A stretch of DNA of 8,851 nt, taken from positions 1-8,851 of the forward strand of contig WQSK01000041.1 in NCBI GenBank assembly GCA_009787915.1, in the 5' to 3' direction. Below the pieces are notes generated by a model. That model was not told the DNA's origin and ran no database searches. It saw only the letters and a list, made by a program, of their open reading frames with translations. The position numbers and the translations under genes are program-made. Positions within the stretch are counted from its first letter, which is position 1. Each line of letters begins with the position of its first letter. The stretch comes from Bacillota bacterium. GTDB taxonomy: Bacteria > Bacillota > Clostridia > Christensenellales > UBA1242. Below are positions 1-5,547 of the stretch, piece after piece.

Positions 1-3
1 GCG

Positions 4-558
4 TTATAAATCAATATCGCATTCTTCAATTTTTAAATTTTCCAAGTACTCTTTTATTTCTTCATAAGTTGGAGTTCCTTGTATCTGCAAATGCCTATCG
101 GCAAGGTCGATTATTAGTTTCCCTTTATCCTGCGTAATACCGACAAAAGAGGGATATTTTTCATTTGGAAAATCTTTAATCGCGTCCGTCGCAATTTTGA
201 CAGCTTGGTTAGATATATTTTTTGACTCTAAGCCTTTAATTGACTTTTCGAAAGAATCTTTGATGTACGTAAAAAATTGTGCTGACTCCTCGTCGGAAAG
301 TTCTTTACCTGGCTTGTTGTGATAAAAATCAACCGAATCAACTTCTGTATCCTTATCGCTTGAAACAGAGAAGTTCATTTTTATTAAATCGTCACCCATT
401 GTGTGCATTAACGAAATTAATTTTTCCTTGTTTTTTGATAGCAGTCGTAAAGATATATACGCACTTCCTCCCTGGTTCAGTTCTTTTTTGTCGTGAGTCT
501 TTTTAAGGCCAGAGCAACCAGCCCAAGTGGGTATACCGTTTTTCCAAAGTACAAGCAT
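4..558 (-). CDS. Hypothetical protein, N-terminus probably longer than the first ATG
   Basis: Unrecognised soluble protein of 184 residues if begun at the first ATG (558), ending at TAA 6-4. It has no signal peptide or membrane helix. It is mixed alpha/beta and acidic at the C-terminus. Near the N-terminus it carries a W-K-N-G-I-P-T-W-A-G-C-S-G segment (residues 5-17), which resembles the 'nGIxTxACCxGH' segment of some uncharacterised Clostridia proteins (recalled, not searched). The frame stays open upstream to a stop at 732-730 inside tRNA-Arg. The added residues look like real protein, for example an E-rich helix reading HTEQESIAEKF just before the ATG. No ATG, GTG, TTG or CTG occurs in that extension, so the true start is unsettled and may be a rare ATC/ATA/ATT codon. 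No Shine-Dalgarno precedes 558. It probably shares the tRNA-His/tRNA-Arg transcript. Confidence 0.7.
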   Translation of the reverse strand: MLVLWKNGIPTWAGCSGLKKTHDKKELNQGGSAYISLRLLSKNKEKLISLMHTMGDDLIKMNFSVSSDKDTEVDSVDFYHNKPGKELSDEESAQFFTYIKDSFEKSIKGLESKNISNQAVKIATDAIKDFPNEKYPSFVGITQDKGKLIIDLADRHLQIQGTPTYEEIKEYLENLKIEECDIDL

Positions 559-691
559 TAGTTTTTTGTACTCGGTGCAACCCTCAGAGAATTTTTCCGC
601 AATGGACTCTTGTTCTGTGTGACTTAATTCTAAAACATTTATGGAAGTTTGCCCGCTGATTCCATTGATTTGTATTTTAACCTCACTTTTT

Positions 692-768
692 TGGCGTTCC
701 CGAGAGGATTCGAACCTCTGACCCTTTGCTTAGAAGGCAAATGCTCTATCCAACTGAGCTACGGGAAC
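692..768 (-). tRNA. tRNA-Arg (TCT anticodon)
   Basis: Full cloverleaf on the minus strand, 77 nt including an encoded CCA at 694-692. Acceptor stem GTTCCCG pairs with CGGGAAC and the discriminator is G. The anticodon stem TTTGC/GCAAA encloses the loop CTTCTAA, giving anticodon TCT (AGA codons). The T-arm is AGAGG-TTCGAAT-CCTCT. No promoter is visible directly upstream, so it is probably read from the tRNA-His promoter. Confidence 0.97.
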
Positions 769-792
769 GTATGTTCACTTAGCGAAGGGGAC

Positions 793-852
793 AAGGTTCA
801 TGCGAAGCAGGGTTCTTACCAAGGGAAAGGTTCATGCGAAGCAGGGTTCTTA
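793..852. repeat. Two 26-bp perfect direct repeats in the tRNA spacer
   Basis: Positions 793-818 and 827-852 are identical over 26 bp, with a 34-bp period. Each copy contains GGTTCATGCGAAGCAGGG, centred on the mini-hairpin sequence GCGAAGC. The second copy runs directly into a fragment of tRNA-Arg (851-872). They lie between tRNA-His and tRNA-Arg. Confidence 0.93.
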
Positions 853-872
853 TCCAACTGAGCTACGGGAAC
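851..872 (-). pseudogene. 5' fragment of tRNA-Arg (first 22 nt)
   Basis: Bases 872-851 on the minus strand are identical to 768-747, the first 22 nt of tRNA-Arg(TCT): the 5' acceptor strand, D-stem 5' half and most of the D-loop. The match stops abruptly and the 26-bp spacer repeat takes over. No anticodon or T-arm follows, so it cannot fold as a tRNA. It looks like a duplication scar or a broken second tRNA-Arg gene. Confidence 0.9.
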
Positions 873-890
873 ACGGAGCGAAGTGTTCCC
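867..890 (-). other. 8-bp perfect hairpin in tRNA spacer
   Basis: GGGAACAC (867-874) pairs with GTGTTCCC (883-890) around an 8-nt loop containing GCGAA. The 5' arm uses the end of the tRNA-Arg fragment. The arm GTTCCC (885-890) can instead pair with GGGAAC at 925-930, so two structures compete. No T-run follows on either strand, so it is not a typical terminator. It could be a processing signal between the two tRNAs. Confidence 0.6.
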
Positions 891-892
891 AC

Positions 893-921
893 AACGTTCT
901 GGCGCGAAGCGACAGGTTGTT
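893..921 (-). other. GAA-capped imperfect hairpin downstream of tRNA-His
   Basis: AACGTTCTG-G-CGC (893-905) folds back on GCG-A-CAGGTTGTT (909-921) around the triloop GAA, with a G.A mismatch and one T.T mismatch. GCGAAGC (904-910) forms the apex. It lies just 3' of tRNA-His on the minus-strand transcript and may guide 3' processing. Confidence 0.5.
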
Positions 922-932
922 ACAGGGAACAA

Positions 933-1010
933 TGGGGTGGGATAGCGGAATTGAACCGCCGACCTCCAGGACCACAATCTGGCGCTCTAACCAACTGAGC
1001 TAATCCCACC
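933..1010 (-). tRNA. tRNA-His (GTG anticodon)
   Basis: Minus-strand cloverleaf, 78 nt with an encoded CCA at 935-933. It has the tRNA-His hallmark of an extra 5' G(-1) at 1010 opposite discriminator C73. Acceptor stem is GTGGGAT/ATCCCAC. The anticodon loop TTGTGGT gives GTG. The T-arm is GGCGG-TTCAATT-CCGCT. The last anticodon-stem pair (31-39) is an A.C mismatch, with the other four paired. Its own promoter lies 11 nt upstream. Confidence 0.96.
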
Positions 1011-1020
1011 GCGTTCTTTC

Positions 1021-1049
1021 ATTATATTCTACTTTTTTTCAAAAGTCAA
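1021..1049 (-). promoter_or_regulatory. Promoter of the tRNA-His/tRNA-Arg unit
   Basis: TTGACT (1049-1044), a 17-nt spacer, then TATAAT (1026-1021). Expected transcription start is near 1014, a few bases before the tRNA 5' end at 1010. The -35 and spacer lie inside the last codons of the upstream glycosyltransferase gene, whose stop is TAG 1031-1029. Confidence 0.88.
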
Positions 1050-2165
1050 TCGGCTTTGTTCAAACATTTCCACCAATTTTTTTGCACTTTCTTTTATAGT
1101 AAACCCCTTCGCAAATTCCGAGTACTCCAAACTTGCGGTCTGTAACTTTTTTGGGTTTTCAATCCAAAACTCGATTCGCTCTTTAAGGCTCCCCGCATCG
1201 CCCGCGGTAAACAGTGACTCTGGCATTATCGCAAACTGTTTCGTCGCGGATAGAGAAGAGTCCCCAATCACAGGCACCAACCCCGTCGCAAAAGCCTCGA
1301 TACACGAGATGCCTTCAACCTCGACATCCGCGCAGTGAACATAGATGTCAGATTTTTTGATTACCATATGCAACTCTTTCTGTAGCATAAACTTAAAAAT
1401 TGGGTAGTTTGGCAAGCACTTTGCTTGCTCGCAAAGTTTTTTCTCCAGCGGTCCAGAGCCTGCAAAAGTCAACTCTATGACATCCGCGTATTTCGACATT
1501 GCGACGGCGTCAATTAAGAGGTCTTGACGTTTCTCGCACGCAAATCGCCCAACCATTAAAATCCGAAACGGGTTTGCAAGACAAACATTTGGTCTGACTC
1601 GCTCGATATGCTGGAACTCTTCCGAAATTCCGTTGCTTATAACGTGCAATCGCGCCGTATAATTATGTTTCACCAGTTCATCCGCAATCAACTGCGACGG
1701 GCAATGAATGTCATCGACTTTGTCGTAAAGAATCTTCCGCCACCTCTCGAACACCCACTTTGTCATGGTGGGAGGCGGGTTTTTAAGGCCACCGTTTTTT
1801 AAAACATTATCAGGGTGTAGGTGAAACGCCGCGGTAACGTTGATACCCATTTTGCGTGCAAGTTTCAACGTCTTGGTCTGAACATAAAAGGGGAGCAGTA
1901 AATGCACAACGTCCGCATCCTTGATGGCGTCGGCAACAACACGTTTGTTGAACTTGGCAAACGTCATGTTGCAACGCTTTGCAAAGGACGACACAATTGG
2001 AATACGCCGTGTTTTTAAACAATATGTGTTCGGTCCGTAAGTATCGTTTGAAACAACCCGAACAATATGACCCTGACGCTCTAACTCGTTTTTAAATCTC
2101 AGGGTCGAAATAATCGTACCGTTCGAGGTACAACTGTAATTATCCACCACAAAGACAATAGTCAC
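1029..2165 (-). CDS. Glycosyltransferase family 4 (GT-B fold)
   Basis: 378 residues, usual length for GT4 retaining glycosyltransferases, which move a sugar from a nucleotide donor to a lipid or glycan acceptor on the cytoplasmic face of the membrane. The N-terminal Rossmann half begins MTIVFVVDNYS. AAFHLHPDN (residues 112-120) resembles the acceptor-side His motif of Bacillota diacylglycerol glucosyltransferases. The linker IHCPSQLIADEL (153-164) and VISNGI (175-180) follow. The donor domain starts ILMVGRF (202-208) and carries the family E-x7-E motif (E282, E290). No signal peptide or transmembrane helix. A glycolipid or surface-polysaccharide role is inference. The start is GTG, 24 nt after the Nudix stop and in the same frame, without a Shine-Dalgarno. 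The nine codons between lack another start, so GTG is the best choice. Probably an operon with the Nudix gene. Confidence 0.88.
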   Translation of the reverse strand: MTIVFVVDNYSCTSNGTIISTLRFKNELERQGHIVRVVSNDTYGPNTYCLKTRRIPIVSSFAKRCNMTFAKFNKRVVADAIKDADVVHLLLPFYVQTKTLKLARKMGINVTAAFHLHPDNVLKNGGLKNPPPTMTKWVFERWRKILYDKVDDIHCPSQLIADELVKHNYTARLHVISNGISEEFQHIERVRPNVCLANPFRILMVGRFACEKRQDLLIDAVAMSKYADVIELTFAGSGPLEKKLCEQAKCLPNYPIFKFMLQKELHMVIKKSDIYVHCADVEVEGISCIEAFATGLVPVIGDSSLSATKQFAIMPESLFTAGDAGSLKERIEFWIENPKKLQTASLEYSEFAKGFTIKESAKKLVEMFEQSRLTFEKK

Positions 2166-2189
2166 AGTATGGTTATTGTCAAATTCTGG

Positions 2190-2750
2190 TTAACCTATTG
2201 CTATCTGCCATTTTGCCAAGAGTCTTTTCCTTGCATCATCCGAATCAAGAATTTTACTTTTCTCGTTTTTAAACTCATCAAGCGTAAACCAACGCAATTC
2301 TTTGCTTTCGTCCGAGGTTTGGAATTTTTCTTCATCCGTCACAAAGAAAAACCTTATGTCATAATGAATATGTTCTGGCTCGCCGTTCTTGGCGGGGTAG
2401 ACATGGGACTCTACATCTGCAATTTCACCTAATAACGGTTCAAAGTTTGTTATCCCAGATTCCTCTTGTAACTCTCTTGCTGCGACAGACATTGTATTTT
2501 TCTCACCGTCACTGTGACCGCCGAACTGATTCCACCTGTTTAATTTCTTGTGAAAATTCAAAAGAATTTTGCTCAAATCGCGGTTAAAAAGGAACGCCGA
2601 CCCAACTATGTGTCCTTGCTTGTTTTCTCGGGTAAACAAATCTTCGCCTTTCCCAACAAAAGCCAACACTTTATCGAGGTGTTCGGCTTCTACTTTGTCA
2701 AAAGGCCTGAATTTCTTCAAGGCACTTTCAAGGTCAAAATTTTTTGTCAT
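2190..2750 (-). CDS. Nudix hydrolase
   Basis: 186 residues with a Nudix box at residues 78-100. The catalytic core RELQEESGI (92-100) is intact, so the metal-binding glutamates E93, E96 and E97 are present. The first glutamate of the G-x5-E part is shifted: the expected position holds K84, with E83 next to it. Nudix enzymes hydrolyse nucleoside diphosphates linked to another group. NRWNQFGGHSDGEKN resembles the GGHxDG(D/E)EN subgroup of MutT-like proteins, whose substrate I cannot name. The C-terminal half (HIHYDIRFFFVTD, ELRWFTLDEF) is standard Nudix fold. The ATG directly abuts a CCA that copies the 3' end of tRNA-Asp. No Shine-Dalgarno and no promoter of its own are visible, so it is probably transcribed from the tRNA-Asp promoter, followed by the glycosyltransferase. 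Confidence 0.93.
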   Translation of the reverse strand: MTKNFDLESALKKFRPFDKVEAEHLDKVLAFVGKGEDLFTRENKQGHIVGSAFLFNRDLSKILLNFHKKLNRWNQFGGHSDGEKNTMSVAARELQEESGITNFEPLLGEIADVESHVYPAKNGEPEHIHYDIRFFFVTDEEKFQTSDESKELRWFTLDEFKNEKSKILDSDDARKRLLAKWQIAIG

Positions 2751-2792
2751 TGGCGACCCGAAAGAACCTGACTTTGTCAGAACCTTGCGGTC
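2751..2792 (-). other. tRNA-like minihelix between tRNA-Asp and the Nudix start
   Basis: The 42 nt between the tRNA-Asp CCA and the Nudix ATG begin GACC and end GGTCGCCA. GACC (2792-2789) can pair with GGTC (2758-2755), followed by G and CCA. Inside is a hairpin CTGAC-AAA-GTCAG (2780-2768). The last 10 nt (2760-2751) exactly repeat the 3' end of tRNA-Asp (2802-2793). Its CCA is immediately followed by the ATG. The pairing is seen; any function is inference. Confidence 0.55.
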
Positions 2793-2869
2793 TGGCGACC
2801 CGTAACGGACTCGAACCGTCGGCCTCTACCGTGACAGGGTAGCGCTCTAACCAACTGAGCTAACGGGCC
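2793..2869 (-). tRNA. tRNA-Asp (GTC anticodon)
   Basis: Minus-strand cloverleaf, 77 nt with an encoded CCA at 2795-2793 and discriminator G. Acceptor GGCCCGT/ACGGGTC has one G.U pair. Anticodon stem CTACC/GGTAG holds the loop CTGTCAC, giving GTC. T-arm is GACGG-TTCGAGT-CCGTT with one G.U pair. It is first in a probable tRNA-Nudix-glycosyltransferase transcript. Confidence 0.96.
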
Positions 2870-2898
2870 AAATTTTTCTGTTGAACCAGAATTTTGTT

Positions 2899-2927
2899 AT
2901 TATACACCACACATTTCGCCGTGTCAA
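2899..2927 (-). promoter_or_regulatory. Consensus promoter of tRNA-Asp
   Basis: TTGACA (2927-2922), 17-nt spacer, TATAAT (2904-2899): a perfect sigma-70 consensus. Start expected near 2892, giving a leader of about 22 nt before the tRNA. The leader contains a small hairpin TTCTG-GTTCAA-CAGAA. Confidence 0.93.
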
Positions 2928-3004
2928 CGGGTTTATAGTAATGGTTTTTTGCTATTCCAAAAAGAAAAAGTAGTACTCTCGGTATTTCAAAAAGCAATTT
3001 GGGG

Positions 3005-3033
3005 TAGACTTAAAAAACTTTTTCGATTATGAT
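3005..3033 (+). promoter_or_regulatory. Leaderless-type promoter of the MBL-fold gene
   Basis: TAGACT (3005-3010), 17-nt spacer, TATGAT (3028-3033), then 6 nt to the ATG at 3040. The transcription start would fall on or next to the A of the start codon. No Shine-Dalgarno is present. Confidence 0.65.
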
Positions 3034-3039
3034 GTAAGC

Positions 3040-3561
3040 ATGAACAATAAAATCAAAGTAGAAGCGGTTGTTGGTCACATAGACAGCAACACCTTTGTTG
3101 TCGAGGAAAACGGCACAATCGTGCTAATTGACGCAGGAGCGCCCTTAAATGACGTCAAAAAGGCACTTGGCAAGCGAAAACCAAGCGCAATACTGTTGAC
3201 GCACGAGCATTTTGACCATGTCTATCACATAGACTACTATAAAAAAGAGTTTGCTTGCCCAATTTTTTCTCCCACCTCGGAAGACGAGATTGTTGTTGAA
3301 AAAATGGTTATCAAACCAATCTTGGCACCAGGGCATAGCCCCAAAAGTGTCGTCTATTTGATTGGTGACAGTCTGTTTACGGGCGACGTTTTGTTTGCTA
3401 TGGGTATCGGGCGCACCGATTTCCCTGAAAGCAACCCCCGTGAGATGCAAAAAACTCTAAATCGGCTACTTGGAATTAAGTTTGTTACCGCTTATCATGG
3501 TCATTATGAGCCAAGTTCCTATGCCCAACAACAAATTAACATACGGCGTTACATTGAATAA
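3040..3561 (+). CDS. Metallo-beta-lactamase-fold hydrolase (glyoxalase II-like)
   Basis: 173 residues, shorter than typical glyoxalase II-like YcbL proteins. It carries the dinuclear metal site of the family: HxHxDH as THEHFDH (H55, H57, D59, H60), H99 in APGHS, D116 in FTGDVLF and H155 in AYHGH. FTGDVLF-x5-GRTDFP is typical of the glyoxalase II/YcbL branch rather than true beta-lactamases or RNases, so hydrolysis of a thioester such as S-lactoyl-thiol is plausible; the real substrate is unknown. No signal peptide, so cytoplasmic. The N-terminus VVGHIDSNTFVVEENGTIVLIDAGA supports the ATG at 3040, and a -10 box ends 6 nt before it. The next gene's -35 overlaps this gene's stop region. The YHGH variant of the usual PGHG is minor. 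Confidence 0.93.
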   Translation: MNNKIKVEAVVGHIDSNTFVVEENGTIVLIDAGAPLNDVKKALGKRKPSAILLTHEHFDHVYHIDYYKKEFACPIFSPTSEDEIVVEKMVIKPILAPGHSPKSVVYLIGDSLFTGDVLFAMGIGRTDFPESNPREMQKTLNRLLGIKFVTAYHGHYEPSSYAQQQINIRRYIE

Positions 3562-3583
3562 ATTTCACGAACCTGGCGATAAT
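3554..3583 (+). promoter_or_regulatory. Leaderless-type promoter of the small membrane protein gene
   Basis: TTGAAT (3554-3559) overlaps the stop codon of the MBL-fold gene. An 18-nt spacer leads to GATAAT (3578-3583), then 6 nt to the ATG at 3590. No Shine-Dalgarno. Confidence 0.6.
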
Positions 3584-3589
3584 AAAATC

Positions 3590-3856
3590 ATGTTCATTCC
3601 AATCGGCGGAGTTTTTGTTTTCGGAAACGGTATCACACCAGGGATTGCCATCGCAAGCGCGGTCTTTAACCTCTTTATGGCGGGGCTTGCGTTGTTTTTT
3701 GGCTATATGTTCGGGGTCGTGTTTTTGGTCGTCATAGGCTACATCATTTTGGCGTTCGCTATTTTGCGCCTGATGTTGACCCTCATGGCCGCGATTTTCA
3801 CCCCGCCTGTTGTTCATAGGGAAAATACAAACTCGAACCAACGCGAAAGTGCTTGA
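3590..3856 (+). CDS. Small integral membrane protein, function unknown
   Basis: 88 residues from the ATG at 3590. A longer reading back to 3470 exists but would overlap the MBL-fold gene, and only the 3590 start sits behind a correctly spaced -10 box (GATAAT, 6 nt). Residues about 14-38 and 40-70 are strongly hydrophobic and Gly/Phe/Val-rich, giving two (possibly three) transmembrane helices. The tail (about 76-88) is polar: RENTNSNQRESA. No recognisable motif or family. It sits between two genes with separate promoters, so the neighbours do not suggest a role. The regular hydrophobic pattern and the promoter make it likely to be real; the topology is inferred. Confidence 0.7.
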   Translation: MFIPIGGVFVFGNGITPGIAIASAVFNLFMAGLALFFGYMFGVVFLVVIGYIILAFAILRLMLTLMAAIFTPPVVHRENTNSNQRESA

Positions 3857-3880
3857 TGCCCGCACGATTTATGTTATAAT
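3853..3880 (+). promoter_or_regulatory. Leaderless-type promoter of the guanylate-kinase-like gene
   Basis: TTGATG (3853-3858), 16-nt spacer, extended -10 TGTTATAAT (3872-3880), then 5 nt (AAATT) to the ATG at 3886. The -35 overlaps the stop of the preceding membrane protein gene. Confidence 0.75.
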
Positions 3881-3885
3881 AAATT

Positions 3886-4659
3886 ATGTCCCAAGCAATT
3901 ATTATCTTTGGTCCAAGCCAAGGTGGCAAAAACTTTTTCGCGGACCAAGTTATTGAAACTATTAATAGGCTGGGCGACGAGTCTGTAATTTCAGCACCGT
4001 ATGCGACAAAGTATACATCGCGTCCACTGCGAAAAAACGATGACCCGTCTGTGAAAAGTTATCCTGATGGAAACTTTCCGCCCGAGGTCGATTTTAAAGA
4101 ATACCTAAAAGAAGATAATCTTCACGTCGGATATAGTTCCAGCGAGATTTTGGCACTTATTAACGATGGCAAGTATCCAGTTATTTGCACGGGTACAATG
4201 GAACTTGTGCGCCGTTTGAATTATTATTTGAATGTGTCCCTGAATAAAGACGGCGACACCATGAAAAGAAACTGCACAATTGTTTCAACCTATGGGTTTA
4301 TTGCCAGTGAAAAATCTATTTTAGCCGAACAAAAAGTGCGATACGGCGACACAATCGACGCCAGCAAGGTCGGAGAACTGGCGAAAAAGCGCGTAGAGTT
4401 AAATCGGTTGCTTCACAAACAGGTTGTTGAAACGGAAGATTTTTTTGACGACACGGTGCGCAATATGTATCTGCCGTATCACTATTGGCAAAAACACAAC
4501 GATAAGTTCGGCGAACACGCACGGTGGATTGGTGCCTTGGTAAAGATGAATAAACCACTTGGACCTGAAGACAAAGAGCGCGCCACGAAATTCATGGAGT
4601 TCGACCTTGCGAGCATTAAACCGCTTACCGATGACGAAATCACCATTGTGGGTGGCTAA
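3886..4659 (+). CDS. Guanylate kinase-like P-loop protein
   Basis: 257 residues. Residues 1-115 resemble guanylate kinase or the related PhnN ribose-bisphosphate phosphokinase. The P-loop is G9-PSQG-G14-K15-N16, followed by an Arg-containing strand TKYTSRPLRKND (41-52) like the GMP-binding segment TTRxPRxGE. GYSSSEILALINDGKYPVICTGTMELVRRL (from 82) matches the region after the GMP-binding part of the family. The usual Ser/Thr after the P-loop Lys is Asn, which may weaken Mg-nucleotide binding. From about 130 the protein diverges: a basic central stretch, then an extra C-terminal region to 257, longer than typical guanylate kinases (about 200). It is therefore probably not the housekeeping Gmk. 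A phosphotransferase role is likely but the substrate is unknown. The start is set by the extended -10 box 5 nt upstream. Its stop overlaps the convergent prolyl-tRNA editing gene. Confidence 0.8.
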   Translation: MSQAIIIFGPSQGGKNFFADQVIETINRLGDESVISAPYATKYTSRPLRKNDDPSVKSYPDGNFPPEVDFKEYLKEDNLHVGYSSSEILALINDGKYPVICTGTMELVRRLNYYLNVSLNKDGDTMKRNCTIVSTYGFIASEKSILAEQKVRYGDTIDASKVGELAKKRVELNRLLHKQVVETEDFFDDTVRNMYLPYHYWQKHNDKFGEHARWIGALVKMNKPLGPEDKERATKFMEFDLASIKPLTDDEITIVGG

Positions 4660-5132
4660 ATAATTTTCCAGTTCACTTTTGCGTGGTTCAAAATTATGGG
4701 TATTGCGCTCGTCGCAAACACCAAAGTTTCGGTATTGATGCTCGGGTGAAAGCCCACCTTTTTTGCCTCTAAAATTTGACTGTCTATTAAAACGGTCACA
4801 TCGGAGTTGTCGAGGTTCGCAACGCACAAAATCGAAACCGCCCCTTGTGTTACTTTAAGTTTCTCGGCAAGTAATTCGGACTCGGCAAAGCACAACTTTG
4901 TTTCCTGCAGTAATTCTCGAATGGCTTGCAGGTCGGCGCGCTTGTCGGCGGGTATCACGACCAAGTACAAATTGCTTTTATTTTTGTTTCTAACAAACAA
5001 ATTTTTAACGTCCAAAAAATCGCAATTCGGTCTATGCTTTTTTGCGTCCTCGCAGGTGAACAACGGCGGATGCTCGAACTTCTCGTATGGAATTTTTAAT
5101 TCCTCCAAAATCGCGTAGGCTTTTTCTTTCAT
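4656..5132 (-). CDS. proX: Prolyl-tRNA editing protein, ProX/YbaK family
   Basis: 158 residues, the normal size for free-standing ProX/PrdX-type trans-editing proteins, which deacylate mischarged Ala-tRNA-Pro made by ProRS. Family landmarks in order: N-terminal helix AYAILEELKIPYEKFEHPP (5-23), KNLFVRNK (43-50), VVIPADKRADLQ (58-69) with the catalytic-region Lys, VTQGAVSILCVAN (94-106) and FHPSINTETL (128-137). It should act in the cytosol. I chose ATG 5132 because the family N-terminus begins there; upstream codons in the same frame read through the intergenic promoter region and look non-coding. A weak extended -10 (TGCTAGCAT) ends 5 nt before this ATG. Its TAG stop (4658-4656) overlaps the TAA of the convergent gene. 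It is divergent from the small protein at 5189. Confidence 0.92.
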   Translation of the reverse strand: MKEKAYAILEELKIPYEKFEHPPLFTCEDAKKHRPNCDFLDVKNLFVRNKNKSNLYLVVIPADKRADLQAIRELLQETKLCFAESELLAEKLKVTQGAVSILCVANLDNSDVTVLIDSQILEAKKVGFHPSINTETLVFATSAIPIILNHAKVNWKII

Positions 5133-5137
5133 GTAAT

Positions 5138-5183
5138 ATGCTAGCAAAAAGTGCCTTGCAATGCAATAGTTATATGTTATAAT
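5138..5183. promoter_or_regulatory. Back-to-back leaderless promoters sharing a TTGCA palindrome
   Basis: The 56-bp spacer between divergent genes holds two promoters. Plus strand: TTGCAA (5156-5161), 16 nt, extended -10 TGTTATAAT (5175-5183), 5 nt to ATG 5189. Minus strand: TTGCAT (5166-5161), 17 nt, TGCTAGCAT (5146-5138), 5 nt to ATG 5132. The two -35 elements overlap and together form the palindrome TTGCA-A-TGCAA (5156-5166). The plus promoter is strong; the minus one is weak by match. Confidence 0.65.
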
Positions 5184-5188
5184 ATGCC

Positions 5189-5488
5189 ATGCCAAAAAAT
5201 AAAAAAGATATGTGGGGAAGAACCGAGAGCCCAACACCTGGGGAGTCGTTGATGTCGAAAAACAAGAAGGCGAAACGCAACGACGCGGGTCGTGAAAATC
5301 ACGCGGGCGGGGTTTTGGAAACATTGGTTGACGCGGCATTATTTATTCCTGCTATGGTGGTGGATACCAGTGCCACGGTTGTAAAGGAAACCGCAAAAGC
5401 CTGCGGTAAAGTCGCGTGCAAAACCGTTGAAGTCACTTGTGATGTGGCGAAATCCGCAGTCGAGTGTATCGGGGATGTGCTTAGTTAA
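5189..5488 (+). CDS. Small Cys-containing helical protein, function unknown
   Basis: 99 residues from the ATG at 5189, which lies 5 nt behind TGTTATAAT. An internal ATG at 5252 follows a GGGGAG sequence and begins MSKNKK, echoing MPKNKK at the first start, so two start sites are possible. The N-terminal third is basic and Lys/Asn/Gly-rich, probably unstructured. Residues about 42-99 read as a helix with Val/Ala/Thr/Lys heptad-like repetition (VVDTSATVVKETAKACGKVA) and four cysteines (C75, C79, C86, C95), of which 75/79 are one helical turn apart. It might be a membrane-surface or amphipathic helix protein. I do not recognise it. It converges on typA across AT-rich inverted repeats. Confidence 0.72.
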   Translation: MPKNKKDMWGRTESPTPGESLMSKNKKAKRNDAGRENHAGGVLETLVDAALFIPAMVVDTSATVVKETAKACGKVACKTVEVTCDVAKSAVECIGDVLS

Positions 5489-5489
5489 G

Positions 5490-5546
5490 ATATAGGTTTA
5501 TACTATATATGGTGTAGTCTATATTACATACAACACAAAATATAGA
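5490..5546. terminator. AT-only inverted repeats between convergent genes (possible bidirectional terminator)
   Basis: ATATAG (5490-5495) pairs with CTATAT (5503-5508) around 7 nt. TCTATATT (5518-5525) pairs perfectly with AATATAGA (5539-5546) around 13 nt. The stretch lies between the stops of the plus-strand small gene (5488) and minus-strand typA (5548). The stems lack GC pairs, so termination strength is doubtful. Confidence 0.4.
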
Positions 5547-5547
5547 A

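Noticed and set aside
793..852. CRISPR array
   Set aside because: Only two repeat units with an 8-bp gap, lying among tRNA fragments, and no cas genes.
2751..2802. Prophage or island attachment sites (the 10-bp tRNA-Asp 3' end repeat)
   Set aside because: The repeats are only 42 bp apart with no integrase between, so no element is bounded by them.
3470..3589. Longer start for the small membrane protein
   Set aside because: It would overlap the MBL-fold gene by 92 bp, and the extra residues are polar and without a start signal.
4656..5339. 227-residue version of the ProX protein starting at 5339
   Set aside because: The added N-terminus runs antisense through the 99-residue gene and across the divergent promoters, and is unlike the family N-terminus.
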